Of a DNA stretch of 64,000 nt, positions 9,802 to 18,624 are shown in pieces (positions within the stretch are counted from its first letter, which is position 1; each line of letters begins with the position of its first letter). A model generated the notes under the pieces. It did not search any database, was not told the DNA's origin, and saw only the letters and a list, made by a program, of their open reading frames with translations. This DNA is from Kalaharituber pfeilii (Eukaryota > Ascomycota > Pezizomycetes > Pezizales > Pezizaceae). Made by a program: the position numbers and the translations under genes. The stretch covers positions 496,001 to 560,000 of the forward strand of contig WHUZ01000010.1 in assembly GCA_015179045.1 (NCBI GenBank), given 5' to 3'.

Positions 9802-10924
9802 TCATCCATGATGCGGGTGAGGAATGAGCCAGTATGTCCGTCTTCCATACTTCCGTCCTCTGTCCCATTCATACTGGTTCACTGGCAGCCATCGCCCTCC
9901 AAGCCTAACTCTCCCAACCTCAATAGTTTTCACCAAATAAACTACCGCTGAACTTGTCTTCTTTCCCTCGTTGACCAATGTGTCCTTCCTCAGCCAACGG
10001 ATTCCGGTTGTCTTGCCCAAGTCTTTGTTAGCTGCCTCCAGCCATCTCCGGACCTTCCCTAAGTCCTTCCTTAGGGCTATTCCGTGTACGACGATGCCGG
10101 CTTTTGACGTGGTATACTATCATCCAGCAGCAGCAGCAGTCACTGAGTGATCAGTTCAATACAGCACTCCTTCGACAAAAAGCAGGGATCGAAGCCGACA
10201 CCACAAAGCAACTAAACCCCATCATCAGAAACCTTAACACGATGGGGAATACCATGGATCAGATATTGGCTTTCCTGTGAGATAGCCAAAAGAAGAAGAC
10301 TCCCTCCGGGAATACTCCTCCTCCTGCTCCTCCTGGAGGTGACCCACCTCGTCCTCCTAGTCCTCCTCCTGGTGGAGGTGGTACCGGCGGCCCTCCTCCT
10401 GGTGGACATCGACCTTGGCATCTGGGGTAGGTGGTGTGGTGGGGGGCTTGGTCTTGGAACGGGAGTGAATTCTGGGTGTCGGGTTGTTGGGCGTTGGGCC
10501 CGGAGTGGGCTTGGAGCTCGATGTGGTGGTGTTGTCAGGCGCGGGGCCTGCGGTGTCGCCGACCGGGGTGCGGACACGACCTTTTTAGCCTCCTTGTCGT
10601 CAAGTTGGCGTTTGATCGCATATGGGTCCTGAGGGGACGGGGTCTTTCCTTTGCGCTTCTTGTTTCGCGCATTCTCCGGTCTCGGGTCGGGTGTTGGGGG
10701 TGGTGGTGCCGCCGTTTGCTCTGGGGTGGGGCGCTCCTCCGCGCAAGTGGTGATGGAGCTGAACCCCAGCTCTTCCGTAGTGGGTCGCACCGGCGGCGTG
10801 TCGATGCTGGTGATGGGGCTGAGCCCCAGCGGTGTGGTGGTGGTGGTGGTGGTGGTGGTGGTGGTGTTGTGGGTGGAGAGTGCTTCAAAGGCGTCGGTGA
10901 GCCATCTTGGGGAATAACTCGCAA
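9802..10924 (-). pseudogene. ORF1-like protein, broken copy
   Basis: The 9802-10020 frame gives TGIRWLRKDTLVNEGKKTSS and VRLGGRWLPVNQYEWDRG, the C-terminal domain of the ORF1-only family. The 10212-10924 frames give the N-terminal part: S/T-P rich motifs, then KRKGKTPSPQDPYAIKRQLD followed by DKEAKK, a family motif. The two halves are separated by unrelated DNA at 10112-10430. No enzymatic motif is present. Confidence 0.6.
10112..10430 (+). pseudogene. Gag-like fragment captured in ORF1 element
   Basis: On the plus strand, opposite to the surrounding element, one frame reads QQQQQSLSDQFNTALLRQKA, then ...TKQLNPIIRNLNTMGNTMDQ, a single stop at 10278, and a Pro/Gly-rich tail (PPPGGGGTGGPPPGGHRPW). 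The composition resembles the coiled and linker part of a fungal LTR-retrotransposon Gag. No CCHC or LTR is attached. Identification is by composition only. Confidence 0.35.
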
Positions 10925-11304
10925 TCCGGACCCTTCACGAGCGCGGCGTGCATCGACTCGAACAGTATCGATGACACTACGCCCGTCTTCTGGCGTATTT
11001 CACCCCACAGTTCTTCCCAGTCTCGTGGAGGAGGCGGTGGGCGGGGGGAATTTCCTCGTCTCCATCCTCTGTTCGACATCTTATTAGTTCTTGGCACCGG
11101 TTTAGGGTCTTCGTTGGTGCCGGATGATGTTCCTCAGAATTTCACCCCGAGGGGGAAACTTGTGGATTGTAGTATTTGAGGATATAAATTAGATCAAAAG
11201 ACTCAGCTCACTGAGAGCTTTCGATCTATGTGGTTTTCACTGGGGGGGACGTTGTGGTTATAGAGTCGCTTCCAAACACTCATCCTATGGTGGTTGTTGT
11301 CGGT

Positions 11305-11790
11305 ATTTGTATCACTAAATGCTGGTAACAAGTACCAACATTTGATCTACTTACCCCACAATGTTGGTACCTGAGTGACAGTGTCATGGTGTAAAGTTTA
11401 TCGTCTGAGGTCCGGGAGCGGCAGGCAGAATCTGCCTGTCCAGAGAGGTTCCGTGCTATCTGGGCATGAGAACAATAGAGTAGTAAGTATAGAGTTACTA
11501 ATTGTGATACTTATTGCTATTATACATTCACTGACACTCTATCTACTATGACTATGATGACCTGTAACCTTGAAGGCAGGCCCACTCAGCACATTGCTGA
11601 ACAGAGTTTACAAATATGTATTAGATATTAAGGCTCACCTAGTGCAAGTGCTGAGTGGAGCGCACAATACTTATATAAGGGCAGTATGCAGCCAAATATG
11701 TACTGAGTACATGTATGCGATAGGATGGTCATATATGATGGTCGTAGTTATGAATTGTGCAGAGGACTAGCGGACATTGCTAGCCAACTA
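11305..11790. other. Unclassified repeat DNA, no gene
   Basis: Contains ATCACTAAATGCTGGTAAC at about 11310 (related sequence at 12839) and GGCAGGCAGAATCTGCCTGT near 11430, which resembles part of the duplicated 7.6/13.0-kb segment. This suggests the flanking DNA belongs to that unclassified repeat. No coding frame is convincing. Confidence 0.4.
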
Positions 11791-11846
11791 TCTTTTTTTT
11801 TTTTTAATATCATTACTCACATGTTGCCCTATGGGCTATGGAGAGG
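11791..11846 (-). mobile_element. Tail-A copy
   Basis: A T-run and a slightly diverged tail A (minus strand CTCTCCATAGCCCATAGGGC). I could not identify target duplications, so its 5' limit is uncertain. Confidence 0.6.
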
Positions 11847-11849
11847 TTC

Positions 11850-12446
11850 TAGATACATAGGATATAAGTTAGAAGGGAACAGAAAAATGAATAACGGAAT
11901 AACAGATTACTACTCCTCCAGATGATAGCACTGCAACTTCTATAACAGGATTGATATTATTGCTATTATTCATACCAGCTGTTACTCTAAGCCTGCTATC
12001 ATTCATACGCACTGTCACTTATACTTGCTACGCACCACTAGTACCTGCTATCTGGTATGGGCTCACCGCAACTATAGGCGGGTGGTTGGTGGATGCAAAC
12101 ATGACATGAGTAATATGTGATAGCCAATAGCATTGCAGTCGTATAAATGAGTACTATATGAGCTACACAATAGACTAGTAAGCATCGCTAGTCAAGTATC
12201 TTTTTAGCCTGGCGGACGGTAACTCTCTACATTTACCACCTCCATTACACCATCACTCATACCACCTGCTGGTATTCATACTCACTGTCACCTATATACC
12301 ACCACTCCTACCTGCTGTTGCACATACCTCTCGCCATGATACCTTTCTGCCCTATGATCCTTGCATATAGTATAGAGCATATATAGTTATTAGCTTATAT
12401 CCTAATATGTCTGTCGTGAAAATGCAAATGGATAAGTATGCAATAA
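11850..12446. other. AT-rich DNA without recognised feature
   Basis: Loosely repetitive ACCACCTGCTGGTATTCATAC-type sequence but no clear boundary, frame or tail. Confidence 0.4.
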
Positions 12447-12527
12447 AACAATTACTCATCGCCATAGCCCGTAGGGCGGCCAGCGATTAATGACATAAAA
12501 AAAAAAAAAAAAAAAAAAACAATTACT
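12447..12527 (+). mobile_element. Tail-A micro-insertion, AT-closing variant
   Basis: The insert at 12457-12517 lies between copies of AACAATTACT. It reads CATCGCCATAGCCCGTAGGG...GCGATTAATGACAT plus ~21 A. Both sides of the outer stem differ from the main type (ATCGC/GCGAT in place of CTCGC/GCGAG), which keeps the pair. Confidence 0.88.
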
Positions 12528-12896
12528 AGTACAGTGTGTTGTTATTTTATGTATTTGAGGCTAAAGAAATAGAGATGATCAATCAGTCCCTACTAGGTAT
12601 AATGCATGGATATTGCAAGCCTCATCCGTGCGTAGCAAGCCTCTACTGTACTCGTTACCAGCATTTAGTGATGCAGATAGGGGCGAAGTTATAGGCTGTG
12701 CGAGCGGTCTGGGAGCAGGTGAGGCTGATGTCTGTACCTGACTTTGGGAGCAAAATTGTATGGAAAATACCCGTCAGTAGCAATATCCATCCCCGATCTG
12801 GTAGACCTTTCTCGCACGGTCATAACAGCCCCACCTGCATCACTAAATGCCAGTACCGAGTACCAACTACATCAGTGCGCAAAAAAACTTCTGCCC
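12528..12896. other. Unclassified repeat flank
   Basis: No coding frame I trust. Includes a second copy of the ATCACTAAATGC...AGTACCAAC motif (12839-12870) and leads into the duplicated segment. Confidence 0.35.
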
Positions 12897-13090
12897 TTTC
12901 CTCCCTATGCGTTGCCGTACTACTGGCAGATCAAGTGAAAGCACTCTCAGACAAGCGGAGGCTACCGGTATCTTGGGGCAATTCTATGGCCAGCTCGGAC
13001 TCCAACTGAGGCCTAGGCTGAGACCAGGCGATCATAAGTGGGAAAAACGGCCAGTGTGCGTACAGGCAGAAAGTGCCTGTCCCGAGAGGT
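12897..13090. repeat. Duplicated segment, copy 2
   Basis: Near-identical to 7500-7697 in the same orientation, and again abutting an ORF1-only element fragment, here in minus orientation. See the entry at 7430. Confidence 0.75.
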
Positions 13091-13650
13091 GTTGGAATTT
13101 GGGGGTGGTGGCACCGGGGATGGATGGATGTGTCGGGGGTCTGGCTTTTGTGGTTTGAGGGTTTTTGGTTTGGGTGTAAGGGTGGGTGTGGGGGCGGGGG
13201 TAGGCTTGGGAGCTGATGGGGTCGCCGCCGTGGTGGCTGAAGTCCCAATCGGTGGCGTGGTGGCAATTTTCTTTGCCTCTACGTCGTCAAGTCTTCGCTT
13301 GAGGGCATACTGTACGGGATATGCACTGATGCTGCTTTGCTTTTCCGCTTTCTCGTCTTGGTCGTGGCCTCTTCAGGGGTGGGGCGGGAGTTGTGCACTC
13401 TGTGAACGGCTCCTCAGAGTGCGCGACGCATATTGTGCTGAATCCTAATGCTTAGGCCATGGATTCCGCCGGGGGTGTGTGTATGGTGGTGGTGGGGTTG
13501 AACCCCAAGGTTTGCAGGGGAGTGGGTTCCACCGGTGGCGTCTGGATTGTGGTGATGGGGCTGAACCCAGTGTGTCTGACGGGTTTCGGTGGGGGGCAGT
13601 CAGCCAGTTCGGGAGTGGGTCTCCCGGAAGTCTCGCGTGGGTTGTGGAGC
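13091..13650 (-). pseudogene. ORF1-only element fragment (N-terminal half)
   Basis: The minus strand encodes the Pro/Thr-rich N-terminal part of the family. The GFSPITTIQTPPVEP and LGFNPTTTIHTPP motifs lie at 13600-13460 and a YALKRRLDDVEAKKIATT-type block at 13300-13260. The conserved C-terminal domain and tail are missing at the left; at the right the frame joins an RT fragment near 13650 without a stop. This is a rearranged junction rather than a real fusion gene. Confidence 0.55.
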
Positions 13651-14160
13651 TTCTGCCATCCCATATTCGCCATTATCTTCTCCCTAATCTTGCCTATACA
13701 GTTGATCAGGTTGATCGGTCTCTACACCTTCCTCGTTTTAATGTCCTTGCTTGGCTTCGGTATTATGACGACCTTCATTTCCTTCCACTCTCTGGGTGTT
13801 GTATTCTGGATCCATTTCTCTGCGATTTCGCCCACCAGCTCGTCTTCCAGAGGCATCTTTTTTTTTTTTTTTTTTTATTTCACGTGACCCCGCTTGTAGC
13901 TGTTCGCCATGGCAGGGCCAGAGGCATCTTCAATGCCGCTTTGATGAGGCGGTATCCGATTCCGTCCAGACCCGGTGCTGATGTGTTCTTTGTACCTCTC
14001 AGGGCCTCTCTCACCTCCTCTTCCACTCTCTTTCTCTCCTCCTCACTCACCTGCCGCCTGCCCCCTTCTCCTTCTCCTCCTTCCTCCACAACCCCCCCCC
14101 CCCCCCTCCTCCTCTTCAAAGGCAAAATATCTCTTCACAAGGGCCTCTGGCTTCTCTGAG
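13651..14160 (-). pseudogene. LINE RT N-terminal fragment
   Basis: Reading the minus strand from 14125: KNTSAPGLDGIGYRLIKAAL (RT block 0/1), then after a 58-bp insertion MPLEDELVGEIAEKW, then VVIIPKPSKDIKTRKV and RPINLINCIGKI (RT block 2). It is truncated afterwards. A C-run (14093-14106) and acidic linker precede it. The fragment comes from a LINE different from the 35-kb one. Confidence 0.65.
13847..13930 (-). mobile_element. Tail-B micro-insertion, short form
   Basis: The insert at 13860-13917 lies between copies of CCAGAGGCATCTT. It consists of a T-run and ~41 nt ending exactly at the hairpin base (minus strand GCCCTGCCATGGCGAACAGC). It interrupts an RT fragment, whose reading resumes after the second target copy. 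Confidence 0.92.
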
Positions 14161-14199
14161 TCCCCTAGGTAGAATAATGGAAGTGGGGAAAAAGAAATT

Positions 14200-15478
14200 G
14201 AAAGTCAGAGGCTAGTCCCCGCCCAGTCGAGTAACTCGTTCAATGTGTCCCTGTCCTCCTTGTCCCCTTTCCTGGGCCGTAGCAGGTCATACTCGCCTCC
14301 GGGACATTTCGTCTTCCAGACCTTGCAGCGGTTGAGTACATGTGCTGTTGTTCTCCTCTTCTTCTCCACACCCTCGGCATTCGGGACCATCGGCTGTTCC
14401 CATTTCGTGTCTCCACCGCCTTAGGCCTTTGCCCCCCAGTATAGCTGCCAAAGTGGCTACCGGTGGCTCAGTCTCTGTAGTGGTCGGTAATCCATGTTCA
14501 GCCGGTTCCTCTCTCTCGAGCTGGCAAATTGCCGCATGCCGGCCTCCGTAACTTTTTCGTCCTCGTATTGTAGAAATGCTCCAATCTTCGTCGCCTTGTC
14601 AGCTTCGGTATTGCCTTCGATCCCTTATGACCCTTGATCCACATCACTACCACATCCAGGTCTGCCCTTGGCTCTGGCCTCCCAGCGTTCTCTGACTATT
14701 TGGGCGGCTCCTTCGAACGTGGGTCTGCCTTCGGCTACCCTTTGAAGTTTAGTTATTGCTGTCTTGGAGTCCGATAATATCACGATCTCGGCTTCCGGTG
14801 AGTCTAGGTAGTAGGGCCTCACCCATGGCTAGGAGTTCTGGGTCATTGACCGTGGTGTGCATACCCAGGTATATCGATTTCCTTGTCCGATTGTGGTATA
14901 CGCCGGCCCCCGTCTTCCCTTCGAACAGGCTTCCGTCGGTGTATATGCTCGTCCAGCCTTCGTCTTCACCGTCTTCAATGATTCATACCCACTCCTCCTT
15001 CCTGGCGTCCTTTGAGATGGAAGACAATTTGAATAGGGGTAGTGGTGTCCGGATATCTAGGGTGCCTCTCAGATATTCCTGTTTCGTCTCGTCGTCCTTG
15101 AGGCGTTCGTGTTGAAACCTCAGCGCCCTGGCTTCTACTCCCATACGCTCACACGCCGTGAAGGCCTGCACTGACTCTAAGTTGGCTAGGCTCTCTACCA
15201 GGTCGCTCCGGGTAGCCCATAGCGCCCTGACGATCTCCCGTGCGACCGTATACTGCCATTCCTCAAGGTCACGGACTTTTTGTTCCTCGGGGGCCCCCGC
15301 GCATAGTCCTGCCATGCCCAGCAACCCCAGGTGGCAATGTTCCGGGCAATGCTGGTGTATATAGCTGGCGCTTCTTTGCTGGTGCCAGTCCCGCCAGTCT
15401 GGTTGCGACCTTCCAGGCGGCTTTCCTGAGTTGTAGCCTTTTCCTGTGATGTTGATGGACGTTTAGCTGGCAGTCTAT
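14200..15478 (-). pseudogene. LINE ORF2 3' half (RNase H and C-terminus)
   Basis: On the minus strand: RT thumb sequence (QLNVHQHHRKRLQLRKAAW, then SVQAFTACERMGVEARALRF) at 15460-14990, and RNase H (EIVILSDSKTAITKLQRVAE) at 14790-14720. A C-terminal zinc-type segment ends in TAHVLNRCKVW at 14390-14310. Frameshifts break it. It is cut at 15479 by the insertion of the 15.5-18.2 kb element, whose target duplication lies inside it. Confidence 0.7.
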
Positions 15479-15561
15479 GTTCAGGCCGGCAACAACCACC
15501 TCAGGACGAGCGTTTGGAAGCGATTCAGCAACCACGACGTCCCCCCCAGCGAAAATTACAT

Positions 15562-15598
15562 AGATCGATAGCACTCGGCGAGCTGAGTCTGTTGATCT
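15562..15598 (+). other. Conserved 5' UTR hairpin of ORF1-only elements
   Basis: AGATC near 15562 pairs with GATCT at 15594-15598, with an inner CTCGGC/GCTGAG stem. Equivalent hairpins sit at 11191-11227, 17876-17912 and 38214-38250 in the other full-length copies, about 150 nt from the 5' end. Confidence 0.7.
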
Positions 15599-15743
15599 AA
15601 TTTTTATCCCCAAAAACCCAAGACTACAGATTTCCCCCGAGGGGAAACGTCCGAGGGATTCATCCGCTCAACACCTTCGTTGCCACCCCACTGGCGCCAA
15701 GAACCAATAGCAACACCCGGATAAGGAGCAATAAGCCAATAAC

Positions 15744-16652
15744 ATGCCGCCGAAGCAGAAGACAACTCCCCCGCCGCCCACTCCTCCCCCGACCCAAAAG
15801 AAACGAACGGCCCTAGATGCAATAGCGGAGTTCAATAGACGATGGGAGACAGAACACGGGTACCTGACGCCATCACCTCCTCCACCCCCGACGCGATCAG
15901 CGCCACTTCCGAAGATGGCGCCACCGTCACCAACGCCACCGCCTCCACCGCCTCCACCGCCTCCACCACCTCCACAGCCACTGGGGTTCAGCCCCATCAC
16001 GGTAATAGACATCCCGCCGAGCCCGCCACAGGCCTTGAGGCTCAGCCAGATCACGTGTGTAGACACGGCGCCGGAGGAAATAACATCAGAAGCCCTCAGC
16101 TTCAACTACTACGTGCTACTCTCGAAGGAACCCACTTCCGAGGGGGTAGCACCCAAGACTTCGACCAAGACGAAGACAACCCCAAAGAGGAAGAGGAAAG
16201 TCAGACAGCCAAAGGAAACCAAAAAGACAGCCCCCCCTCCCCCGGTCGAAGAACAGGCAGCTCCCCCAGCCGCCCCCACGACATCAGCCCCGACCATAAC
16301 CCCCGAACCTAAACCAGCACCGACACCCGCCGCCCCCGCGCCCCGCCCCCGCCACCGGTCACAGACATCACCTCCCCGCCGACCCCAACCACAACATGGC
16401 ATCGTCATTCATGGCGTCGCCCTGAGGAAAGACTTGGGAAAGGTGAGGAGATGGCTTGAGACATCAAACCAGGAACTAGGCAAGACTACAGGCATTCGGT
16501 GGTTGCGGAAAGAGACTACACTGAGAGAGGAAGGAAAGCAGACAAGCTCGGTGGTCGTCTACTTAGAGACAACAAAGAAAGCTGGGAAGGTGAGACTTGG
16601 GGGGAAATGGTTGCGTACGGAGATATACGAGCCGGACAGAGGAAGGATATAG
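15744..16652 (+). CDS. ORF1-like protein of non-autonomous element
   Basis: A 302-aa intact frame starting MPPKQKTTPPPPTPPPTQKK. The first ~210 residues are Pro/Thr/Ala-rich and disordered, with two copies of a short motif, LGFSPITVIDIPP (about residues 78-90) and LRLSQITCVDTAP (about 95-107). A basic stretch KRKRKVRQPKETKK follows. Residues ~222-302 form the family's conserved domain: GIVIHGVALRKDLGKVRRWL, TGIRWLRKETTLREEGK, SSVVVYLE, VRLGGKWLRTEIYEPDRGR. In LINE ORF1 proteins a similar segment precedes the CCHC knuckles; here the ORF stops just there. RNA binding is the natural guess. No ORF2 is present in the element. Confidence 0.8.
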   Translation: MPPKQKTTPPPPTPPPTQKKRTALDAIAEFNRRWETEHGYLTPSPPPPPTRSAPLPKMAPPSPTPPPPPPPPPPPPPQPLGFSPITVIDIPPSPPQALRLSQITCVDTAPEEITSEALSFNYYVLLSKEPTSEGVAPKTSTKTKTTPKRKRKVRQPKETKKTAPPPPVEEQAAPPAAPTTSAPTITPEPKPAPTPAAPAPRPRHRSQTSPPRRPQPQHGIVIHGVALRKDLGKVRRWLETSNQELGKTTGIRWLRKETTLREEGKQTSSVVVYLETTKKAGKVRLGGKWLRTEIYEPDRGRI

Positions 16653-16655
16653 GCA

Positions 16656-18009
16656 GGCTCGGTTCATCTTTTTTTTTTTTTTTTTATTTCATTACTCGCG
16701 TGCCGCCCTATGGGCTATGGCGAGGTATATATAAACTAAAACTAACACAAAAGACTGACTAAGAACTAAATACAAGTATTGCCCGCTTGTCCTCCGTGAT
16801 GCGGGTAGAACAACACCCAACGTCTATTTCCTTCCCCTGTCTGTCTCATACACGCACGACTTTAACCACTTCCCTCCGAGCCTGACTTTTTCCGTTTCCG
16901 TTGGTGTCTCTAGGTATACCACCACGGAACTCGTCGTTTTTCCCTCTTCCAGTAAGATTGTCTTTTTTCTCAACCATCTAATCCCAGTGACTTTGCCTAT
17001 ATTCTTGTTGGAGGTCTCCAGCCATCTTCGGACCTTCCCCAGGTCTTTCCTCAGGGCTATTCCGTGGACGACTATGCCTATTTCTTTTCCGGGCTGGTCT
17101 GTGCGTTTCGGGGTCTGGGATCGGGTGGATTTGGCTTTGGGGGCGGGGGCGGGGGCGGGGGCGGGTGGTCTGGTCGGGGTCGGGGTCGGGGTTGAGGTTG
17201 GGGTTGGTGTCTCGGTCCTGACCGGCGGAGTGGTCGCAATTTTCTTCGGCTTTTTGCTCCTCCTTCTCCGGGTCGAGGGTGGGGGTGGTGCCGGTGATGT
17301 GGCTGGTGGCGGTGTGGGTGGAGCTGCCTGCTGTGGTGGTGGTGGCGCCGGTTGCGTGCCTGTGCAGATGATGGGGCTGAGCCCCAAGGTCTGTTGTGGC
17401 CGTGGTGGAGGTGGTGGCGGTGGTGGTTCCACCGGTTCTGTCTGCACGCCCGTGATGGGGCTGAGCCCCAGTGTTGGCGGTGAGGGTGGGGAGGGCAGGA
17501 ATGGGGTTATGTCCGGTCTCGCCGGACCGTCCTTAAAGCTGAAAACGAGGTGGTTCCCGTTCTCTGGTTGCCCCTGTGAATTGGCACCTAAGTACTCGTG
17601 TCGCCATAATCCGACGAGGGTTGTGAAGAAGGTTTCCCTCTCCTCTTCGTTCATACATTCCCAGGGTTTCTCTCTGGGCCTCATGGCGCGAGGCGGTGGG
17701 TATCTGCCTTTTGGCGGCATTGTCGTTTGATTGGCTGTGTTGAGCTTATCCGGGAGTGCCTATCGGACCTTGGCGCCGACGTGGTGTGGTGGCAACGAGG
17801 TGTTGAGCTGAAGATTCCTCGCGATTTTGCCCCTCGGGGGAAAACCGCAGTGTCAGGTGTTTGGGAAAGAAAATTAGATCAAAGTGCTCAGCACGCTGAG
17901 AGCTTTCGATCTATGTAGGTTTCAGCGGGGGGAGCGTTGTGGTTGTGGAGTCGCTTCCAAACGCTCGTCCTGTGGTGGTTGTTGTCGGTGAGTACGGCTC
18001 GGTTCATCT
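16656..18009 (-). mobile_element. ORF1-only element nested in its own kind
   Basis: The element at 16670-17995 (about 1.33 kb) is flanked by a 14-bp duplication GGCTCGGTTCATCT (16656-16669, 17996-18009). It is inserted tail-to-tail into the 3' UTR of the 15.5-18.2 kb copy, just after that copy's stop codon. It has poly(A), tail A (CTCGCC...GCACGCGAG), a 3' UTR, an intact 298-aa ORF and a 5' UTR with the hairpin at 17876-17912. Confidence 0.93.
16824..17720 (-). CDS. ORF1-like protein of nested element
   Basis: A 298-aa intact frame, start MPPKGRYPPPRAMRPREKPW. An N-terminal segment absent from its host copy (residues ~20-60, MNEEERETFFTTLVGLWRHE) precedes the Pro-rich part. It carries LGLSPITGVQTEPVEP and LGLSPIICTGTQPAP motifs (about residues 86-130), a KKPKKIATTPP block, long PTPTPT stretches, and the conserved C-terminal domain (GIVVHGIALRKDLGKVRRWL ... 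SSVVVYLETP ... VRLGGKWLKSCVYETDRGRK). Two nearby copies with different N-termini but the same C-terminal domain and both open argue for recent activity or selection on the frame. Confidence 0.8.
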   Translation of the reverse strand: MPPKGRYPPPRAMRPREKPWECMNEEERETFFTTLVGLWRHEYLGANSQGQPENGNHLVFSFKDGPARPDITPFLPSPPSPPTLGLSPITGVQTEPVEPPPPPPPPRPQQTLGLSPIICTGTQPAPPPPQQAAPPTPPPATSPAPPPPSTRRRRSKKPKKIATTPPVRTETPTPTSTPTPTPTRPPAPAPAPAPKAKSTRSQTPKRTDQPGKEIGIVVHGIALRKDLGKVRRWLETSNKNIGKVTGIRWLRKKTILLEEGKTTSSVVVYLETPTETEKVRLGGKWLKSCVYETDRGRK

Positions 18010-18170
18010 CTCTCCACCCGAACCACGAATGTACACCTCGGGGAATACATGTAGTTAAGACAGTTTGTGTTCGTTAGTTTAGTTTTTTCTTCCCATAAAA
18101 CCCTCGCCATAGCCTATAGGGCGGCACGCGAGTAATGAAATTAAAAAAAAAAAAAAAAAGTTCAGGCCGG

Positions 18171-18569
18171 TGAGTCGGTAGGTGGGGCCTTTTTTCCCAA
18201 TTAGGAAAAATGCCAAGACCCGTCGTCGGCGCAGACCTCTGTCGGCTCAGAAATTATATTACTACGGTCACTACTATTATTTGTATCTAAATCATTATCA
18301 CAAAATCTCATACTCTATTTAATTAGGTACGATTGTACTAAGATTCATATATTTGCACTCTTATTCATCTAGCGCATTAGTTTTTAGCTACAGGTTGTGA
18401 AGTCGCTTCATCTCATCCAACAGAGCATCATCTACTTAGTTGTGCAAAAAAAAAAATCATCTCGAAACCCTCTCAAAAAATTGGGACCGTCTAGCTTGCG
18501 GCATCTTGTGAATGCCACGTATACCGCCGTGAATGTGCGACTGTCCTTGAAGAACTTCTGGCAGATCTA
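18171..18569. other. AT-rich DNA, no gene seen
   Basis: No frame, tail or terminal repeat recognised. It should include the continuation of the LINE that hosts the 15.5-kb element, but I could not recognise it. Confidence 0.4.
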
Positions 18570-18621
18570 TTTTTTTTTTTTTATATCATTACTCGCATGC
18601 CGCTCCATAGGCTATGGCGAG
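18570..18621 (-). mobile_element. Tail-A micro-insertion
   Basis: T-run plus tail A starting at the hairpin base (minus CTCGCCATAGCCTATGGAGC). Target duplication not identified. It lies at the edge of a helicase relic. Confidence 0.65.
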
Positions 18622-18624
18622 GTC

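Larger units (their letters stand above)
9682..11304 (-). mobile_element. ORF1-only element, full length but disrupted
   Basis: Poly(A) and tail A lie at 9682-9740, the conserved ORF1 domain at 9802-10110 and the Pro-rich N-terminal part at 10430-10930. A 5' UTR with a strong hairpin is at 11191-11227, and the 5' end matches the other full-length copies at ...GTTGTCGGT. ORF1 is split by about 320 bp of foreign gag-like DNA at 10112-10430 and by a frameshift in the GGT-repeat region (10832-10866). Flanking duplications are not evident. Confidence 0.75.
15479..18170 (+). mobile_element. ORF1-only element, full length, TSD-flanked
   Basis: The element at 15490-18159 is bounded by an 11-bp duplication GTTCAGGCCGG (15479-15489 and 18160-18170). 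It has a 5' UTR with two hairpins (15562-15598; CCCCCGAGGGG at about 15632), an intact ORF of 302 aa (15744-16652), a 3' UTR (18010-18110), tail A (18110-18142) and poly(A). A second element of the same family is nested at 16670-17995. Without it, this copy is about 1.33 kb. Confidence 0.92.

Noticed and set aside
10535..10924. Overlapping Pro-, Gly- or Val-rich ORFs on both strands
   Set aside because: They are shadows of the GGT/CCA repeat in the ORF1 N-terminal coding sequence. Only the frame carrying family motifs was kept.
13452..14160. Fusion protein of ORF1 motifs with reverse transcriptase
   Set aside because: The join at 13650 combines an N-terminal ORF1 piece with an RT block in the wrong order and without linker or endonuclease; a rearranged junction is simpler.
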